A stretch of DNA of 19,441 bases from assembly GCA_034189035.1 (NCBI GenBank), contig JAXHVA010000078.1, positions 1-19,441 of the forward strand. Direction: 5' to 3'. Below are positions 15,569-19,441 of this stretch, in pieces (position 1 is the stretch's first letter; every line of letters begins with the position of its first letter). The notes beneath the pieces were generated by a model, which saw nothing but the letters and a program-made list of their open reading frames with translations, had not been told where the DNA came from and did no database searches. This DNA is from JAUXFK01 sp034189035. GTDB lineage: Bacteria > Desulfobacterota > UBA8473. The position numbers and the translations under genes were made by a program.

Positions 15569-16894
15569 GTGAGTATCAAAAATGAGTTCAAAGATACAGA
15601 CAAAGACAGATTCTTCTATGGTTGGATAATACTCGCAGGCTGCTTTTTTGCAACTATGTCCTATGGCCTGTTCTATACATTCGGGGTATTCTTTAAGTCA
15701 CTACAGGTAGAGTTTGGCTGGAGCAGAGCACTTACTTCTTCTGTGACTTCACTGCATTTAATCGTTAATGCCTTATCCGGAATCATGATCGGAAGGATTA
15801 CTGATCGATATGGACCAAGGATGGCCTTGACCATTGGGGCATTCCTTATCGGCACAGGGCTGATGCTTTGCAGTCAGATCGAAAATATCTGGCATCTGTA
15901 TATCTTTTATGGGCTGATAGCCTCTTTAGGGGCAGGGGTTGTCTATTCGCTTCCTACTGCTACGGTACAGAGATGGTTTATAGAGAAAAGAGGCCTGGTT
16001 TTGGGTATTACAATGTCAGGAGTCGGATTCGGCACGATGATATTTTCGCCAATTGCGAATTATCTCATATCCTCTTATGGTTGGCGGGTTGCATACATCG
16101 TATTTGGAAGCGTTTCTCTCTTTGTCTTGACTTCTTTTGCCTTAACAATGGTCTACGGCCCGGAAAAGATCGGATTAAGACCATATGGGTTTCATAAAAA
16201 CAAAAAGGAGCATCCCTTACAGACAGCGAACCCCACCAATAATAAAGCGAATCTTATAAGTGGAGAGGAAACCCAAACATGGACTACTCGCGAGGTAATT
16301 CAGACACGAGCCTTCTGGCTGGTTTATTTACTCCACCTATTCTCTGTTCTTCCTCTGTTTATGATAATGGTACATATCGTACCATTTGCTACGGATATAG
16401 GCATACCAAAGGAAATCGCAGCAAGTGCACTGGGCTTTATAGGGGGTGTCAGTATCCTGGGCCGTATCGCAATGGGCAGCCTTTCTGATCGTATAGGATG
16501 GAAGTATAGTCTCATTATCTGTGTAGGACTCTGTGGTATAATGACCTTTTCGCTTATTTATGTAAGAAGCGTGTGGGCTCTTTTTGTCTTTGTTGTGTTA
16601 TTTGGCTTCTTTTACGGAGGGAAGGTATCTGTATTTCCCGGACTGGTAGGCTCTTTCTTTGGGAATAATTCTCTGGCGGAAATAATAGGGGTACTCTCAA
16701 CATGCTTAGGGATCAGTGGGATGATAGGTCCTATCGCCGGAGGGTATATTTATGACAGGATGGGAAGTTATACCCTAGCCTTTTTATTGGCTTTTGCATC
16801 CTATTTCATCGCCTTTTTGTTTTCTATTATTGTAACACCACCCCAAAAATGCTATAAACATAATTGTGAGGATCATATAAGCGCTATTAAATAG
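15569..16894 (+). CDS. MFS transporter, monocarboxylate/oxalate-formate type
   Basis: A 441-residue major facilitator with about twelve hydrophobic segments. The N-terminus FFYGWIILAGCFFATMSYGL is typical of the monocarboxylate and oxalate/formate antiporter branch. The loop motif GRITDRYGPR (about 74-83) follows TM2, with the equivalent GSLSDRIGWK after the central loop; SGVGFGTMIFSPIANYLISS fits the motif region of TM5. The central cytoplasmic loop, about residues 200-240, is rich in Lys, Asn and Thr. GTG 15569 is chosen because the family signature starts soon after it; no strong ribosome binding site is seen, suggesting coupling to the crotonase upstream. Substrate is probably a small carboxylate, inferred from the branch and the neighbour. 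Confidence 0.85.
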   Translation: MSIKNEFKDTDKDRFFYGWIILAGCFFATMSYGLFYTFGVFFKSLQVEFGWSRALTSSVTSLHLIVNALSGIMIGRITDRYGPRMALTIGAFLIGTGLMLCSQIENIWHLYIFYGLIASLGAGVVYSLPTATVQRWFIEKRGLVLGITMSGVGFGTMIFSPIANYLISSYGWRVAYIVFGSVSLFVLTSFALTMVYGPEKIGLRPYGFHKNKKEHPLQTANPTNNKANLISGEETQTWTTREVIQTRAFWLVYLLHLFSVLPLFMIMVHIVPFATDIGIPKEIAASALGFIGGVSILGRIAMGSLSDRIGWKYSLIICVGLCGIMTFSLIYVRSVWALFVFVVLFGFFYGGKVSVFPGLVGSFFGNNSLAEIIGVLSTCLGISGMIGPIAGGYIYDRMGSYTLAFLLAFASYFIAFLFSIIVTPPQKCYKHNCEDHISAIK

Positions 16895-17002
16895 AAAGCT
16901 ATCATCACGCCTTAACCACCGCCAAATTTAGCTATCATAAAGAGTCGCAAGATTTCATAAAACGGATAACCCGCTAGAGATCATCTTTTAATAGAGGGAA
17001 AC

Positions 17003-17794
17003 ATGGTTCAATTCAAAGATGACTTTTCAGCCTTAGACCAAGAAAAGATACTCCATTTTATCTTCTACCCGAGAAGATCTCCGGTTGTAAGAAGCTCGAC
17101 CCCCAAGGCAACGGACTACAAGATACCAGTTGATCAAGGCGTATCTATTGGATGCCGTTTCCATCTATGCTCCATAGAAGCCCCTAACATCCTATACTTC
17201 CACGGTAACGGGGAAATCGTCACTGACTACGATGATATTGCACCAATGTATGAAGGAATTGGGGTAAACCTCTTTGTTACTGATTATAGAGGTTATGGCT
17301 TCAGCAACGGGGCACCTACTGTAACCCATATGATCGCAGATGCGCATAAGATATTTGAATCTTTTATCAATATACTGAAAAAAGAGGGCCATATAGGAAA
17401 AGCTTTTGTCATGGGAAGATCCCTTGGAAGCGCTTCAGCTATCGAACTGGCCTGTAATTACCCAAATCAGATTGACGGCCTTATTATTGAGAGCGGTTTT
17501 GCAAGTATACCTGATCTATTGGAAGCTCGCGGACTCCCTCTTGGGCTTTTGAACCTTTCTAAAGAAACAGAGTCCTCCAATCTGTCCAACATCCGTTCGA
17601 TATCCATGCCTACCCTTATTATTCATGCAATGTATGATCAACTCATTCCCCTGAGTCAAGGTAAAGCCCTATTCGATAACCTCCCTGTCAAGGATAAACG
17701 TATGCTGATCATACCGGATGCAGACCATAACAATATCATGTTTGCGGGAATAGAGAAATACTTCAAAGCGATAAAGGAGTTTATATTTACATAA
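17003..17794 (+). CDS. Alpha/beta hydrolase, serine hydrolase of the BEM46-like group
   Basis: A soluble alpha/beta-hydrolase of 263 residues. The triad can be placed: Ser140 in the elbow MGRSLGSAS, Asp212 in HAMYDQLIP and His242 in DADHNN. YFHGNGE (65-71) supplies the oxyanion-hole segment and FVTDYRGYGFSNG (91-103) is typical of BEM46/ABHD13-like proteins. No signal peptide or lid domain is evident. AGAGGG lies before the ATG at 17003. The SppA gene starts 35 bases after its stop, so they are probably one operon, with a small hairpin between. Substrate cannot be told; esterase, thioesterase or lipase activity is possible. Confidence 0.88.
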   Translation: MVQFKDDFSALDQEKILHFIFYPRRSPVVRSSTPKATDYKIPVDQGVSIGCRFHLCSIEAPNILYFHGNGEIVTDYDDIAPMYEGIGVNLFVTDYRGYGFSNGAPTVTHMIADAHKIFESFINILKKEGHIGKAFVMGRSLGSASAIELACNYPNQIDGLIIESGFASIPDLLEARGLPLGLLNLSKETESSNLSNIRSISMPTLIIHAMYDQLIPLSQGKALFDNLPVKDKRMLIIPDADHNNIMFAGIEKYFKAIKEFIFT

Positions 17795-17811
17795 AATCAA
17801 TTGTTGATTTT
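17793..17811 (+). promoter_or_regulatory. AT-rich hairpin between hydrolase stop and SppA ribosome binding site
   Basis: AAAATCAA at 17793-17800, loop TTG, then the exact complement TTGATTTT at 17804-17811. The 8-bp stem begins within the hydrolase stop codon and ends eight bases before the SppA Shine-Dalgarno. It may tune messenger stability; it is too weak to be sure of termination. Confidence 0.35.
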
Positions 17812-17829
17812 CATTCATAAGGAGGAGCC

Positions 17830-18834
17830 GTGTCAAAGAAAAAAAAACCTATAAATAAAACGTATTATAGATTTTTGTTTACCGGTTATCTCTTCTTTAT
17901 CTTCCTAAGCTGTGGCTGTACCTGTCTTTCGATTCCACTCTTTCAAGGAACAAAACCGCTTAGTGAAACAACCATTTCCGGAAAGGGTAAGGATAAGATC
18001 CTCATTATAGATATTTCCGGCACAATATCAACTAAAGTGTATTCAAAGGCGATTCCATTTTCCGAAAAGATCAGTATTGTTTCCCGTGTAAAAGAAGAGT
18101 TAAAAAAGGCAGCCTCTAACAAGAGGATAAAGGGGGTGATCCTTCGGATTAACTCCCCGGGAGGATCTGTAACTGCAAGTGATATTATCTATAAGGAGAT
18201 CAAGGAATTTAAAAAGGATAATAAAATCCCTGTAATCGCCTGTATGATGGATGTGGCTGCATCAGGCGGATACTATATTTCTCTTGCTGCGGATACGATC
18301 CTGGCCCATCCGACTTCTATTACGGGAAGTATCGGAGTCATCGCCGTTAAATTCAATACCAGTAAACTTCTGGACAAGATAGGCGTTGAAGATGAGACCA
18401 TAAAATCCGGAGACAAGAAAGATCTCTTGTCACCGTTTCGGCCCAACACTGAAGAAGAAAAAGAAATACTCAATCAGATAATCGGCAGTTTATATCAGAG
18501 GTTCTTAGATGTAATTGCCAAGGAAAGAAAAGAACTCAGTATGGAACAGATTCGAAGATTGGCCGATGGCAGGGTATTTACAACAAAACAGGCGGTTGAT
18601 GCAAAACTGATCGACAAGGTCGGTTATTTAGAAGATGCTGTTGAACTTGTAAAAAAAGAGGCAGGAATCCCTAATGCCAAAGTTATTATCTATCATCGGC
18701 GCTCTAGTTATAGAAACAACATCTATTCTAAGATATCTCCTTTGGATCCCAAGACAATCAACCTTATCAACATAGATATCGGCACATTGCCGTTTGCACA
18801 GGGGCTGCATTTTATGTATCTATGGCTTCCATAG
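17830..18834 (+). CDS. sppA: Signal peptide peptidase SppA, 36K type
   Basis: SppA degrades cleaved signal peptides in the envelope using a Ser-Lys dyad. Ser145 in DVAASGGYY and Lys197 in KSGDKKDLLSP are 52 residues apart, the same spacing as Ser147-Lys199 of the B. subtilis enzyme. LRINSPGGSVTAS (105-117) and THPTSITGSIGV-like sequence (158-170) complete the S49 signature. Residues 12-30 form a membrane anchor ending in FLSCGCTCLS, where a lipobox-like LSCG could allow lipidation at Cys28. GTG 17830 follows a full AAGGAGGA site and fixes the start. Length 334 is normal for the short single-domain form. The last residues FMYLWLP match usual endings of the family. Probably cotranscribed with the hydrolase upstream. 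Confidence 0.92.
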   Translation: MSKKKKPINKTYYRFLFTGYLFFIFLSCGCTCLSIPLFQGTKPLSETTISGKGKDKILIIDISGTISTKVYSKAIPFSEKISIVSRVKEELKKAASNKRIKGVILRINSPGGSVTASDIIYKEIKEFKKDNKIPVIACMMDVAASGGYYISLAADTILAHPTSITGSIGVIAVKFNTSKLLDKIGVEDETIKSGDKKDLLSPFRPNTEEEKEILNQIIGSLYQRFLDVIAKERKELSMEQIRRLADGRVFTTKQAVDAKLIDKVGYLEDAVELVKKEAGIPNAKVIIYHRRSSYRNNIYSKISPLDPKTINLINIDIGTLPFAQGLHFMYLWLP

Positions 18835-19020
18835 TTTGAAGGATCTATTGTGAAATAGGGATTAAAACTCGTTCTTAAAGAGAAAGAAAGGGACGGCAGA
18901 TTATACTGCAACGTTATAAATATTGCTTTTCAGCTGTCCAATTCAAAATACAATGGATACAATAAAAATTATTAAAACAGAAATGAAAAATATGAGAAGG
19001 TATATAATATCACTATTTTT

Positions 19021-19170
19021 ATGCTTGCGAATCAGGAAGTCGTGCATGGGGGGGTTGAATCAACAGATATTGAGTATGCATATAAGATTTTTATATTATC
19101 ACGATCTAGACTGGTATCTAAGTCTCAAAGAGAAAAGAGAATTAATAAGAAAGGTTTCCTGAATAAATAG
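19021..19170 (+). CDS. Small hypothetical ORF, 49 aa, doubtful
   Basis: The frame runs from ATG 19021 to TAG 19170, and stays open upstream to 18976. The product contains VVHGGVESTDIEYAYKIFIL and a basic tail (RLVSKSQREKR), reading more like real protein than the longer ORF in the neighbouring frame. No ribosome binding site and no recognised family. It could be the tail of a gene truncated long ago near the IS. Confidence 0.22.
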   Translation: MLANQEVVHGGVESTDIEYAYKIFILSRSRLVSKSQREKRINKKGFLNK

Positions 19171-19218
19171 TCAAAGCCTATTACTGGCAGTTTCATAACC
19201 ACATGAGGCTCTAAAAAG

Positions 19219-19236
19219 TTCCTGTTCGAGCAGGAA
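19219..19236 (-). terminator. Hairpin after the transposase stop
   Basis: TTCCTG, a six-base loop and CAGGAA form a 6-bp stem nine bases beyond the transposase stop on the minus strand, followed there by a few Ts after AAC. A modest terminator or part of the element end. Confidence 0.35.
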
Positions 19237-19244
19237 ATTCGATT

Positions 19245-19441
19245 TCAGCTCTTTGGAAAAAGACGCAAAAAGATGGCTTTCAGCCACTTTTCAAGGTTCA
19301 TCACGAGGAAGCACAACGCTATGGCCGTTTCGCTTGTGGTGGCCAGCTTCGTCATCACCCGTCCAATCCCGTATCTTCGTTTTGCCTGGCCGAACTTGCC
19401 TTCTATCGGGACCCGGTCACATTCATCCCGGTAAGCCTGCG
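19245..19441 (-). CDS. IS5/IS1182-type DDE transposase, C-terminal end, partial
   Basis: On the minus strand the frame from the window edge to TGA at 19247-19245 gives 64 complete codons. VPIEGKFGQAKRRYG contains the Glu of the DDE triad in the EGKFGQ setting usual for this family, and MTKLATTSETAIALCFLVMN followed by LEKWL is the typical C-terminal helix and end. The N-terminus with the two Asp residues lies beyond the window. The end looks normal, so the copy may be intact. It marks a transposable element next to the SppA gene. Confidence 0.88.
   Translation of the reverse strand, partial: QAYRDECDRVPIEGKFGQAKRRYGIGRVMTKLATTSETAIALCFLVMNLEKWLKAIFLRLFPKS

Larger units (their letters stand above)
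18835..19244. other. AT-rich region between SppA and the IS element
   Basis: No strong terminator follows SppA. The stretch contains one doubtful small ORF (19021-19170) and, just after the transposase stop, a hairpin with TTCCTG and CAGGAA arms (19219-19236). The outer boundary of the IS could not be located. Confidence 0.45.

Noticed and set aside
18923..19162. 79-codon plus-strand ORF after SppA
   Set aside because: No ribosome binding site, unlikely composition, and an overlapping frame (19021-19170) reads more like protein.
1..19441. CRISPR arrays, tRNA or rRNA genes, defence islands
   Set aside because: No regularly spaced repeats, no cloverleaf or rRNA-like sequence, and no recognised defence gene were seen on either strand.

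Overview
The window looks like chromosomal DNA from an anaerobic bacterium of the Desulfobacterota (former Deltaproteobacteria). Reasons: moderately low GC; a rhomboid protease whose sequence style and long TPR-like tail resemble proteins of that group; a sirtuin beside a class III CoA-transferase; an ADP-forming acyl-CoA synthetase; a crotonase next to an MFS transporter; and an RND/MMPL exporter. This is inferred from the character of the genes, not from a marker gene. No rRNA, tRNA or CRISPR array was seen.

Layout. Positions 1-2250 are a decayed zone: a frameshifted TPR gene entering from the left edge, a rhomboid protease gene on the minus strand interrupted by two in-frame TAG codons, and a 170-bp non-autonomous transposable element (1805-1974) with 17-bp inverted ends and 9-bp target duplications. 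A tiny ORF and nested hairpins follow. Positions 2500-3520 hold a membrane-anchored gluzincin protease with its own promoter. Positions 4050-7050 hold a tandem sirtuin pair, the first copy dead and the second intact, followed by a CoA-transferase gene with four frame changes. A consensus sigma-70 promoter (7215-7243) then precedes a 1017-residue MMPL/RND transporter, whose end overlaps what may be an IS91-type transposase remnant.

The right half is mostly intact: an ADP-forming acyl-CoA synthetase alpha-type protein, a convergent pgeF (YfiH) gene, an unusual fusion of a cyanophycinase-like domain with a CysS C-terminal-like domain, a crotonase and MFS transporter arranged head to tail, and an alpha/beta hydrolase followed by an SppA-type peptidase. 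The right edge carries the C-terminal end of an IS5/IS1182-type transposase on the minus strand.

Intact genes suggest acyl-CoA and carboxylate metabolism (CoA-transferase, crotonase, acyl-CoA synthetase, MFS carrier), with a sirtuin as a possible regulator of acylated enzymes, plus envelope proteolysis (gluzincin, rhomboid, SppA). The strongest items for a second look are the rhomboid gene whose frame stays open across two amber codons, the sirtuin duplication with patchy near-identity, the S51-CysS tail fusion, and two promoters 8 kb apart that share 21 of 29 bases. No obvious defence or other new multi-gene system is visible.
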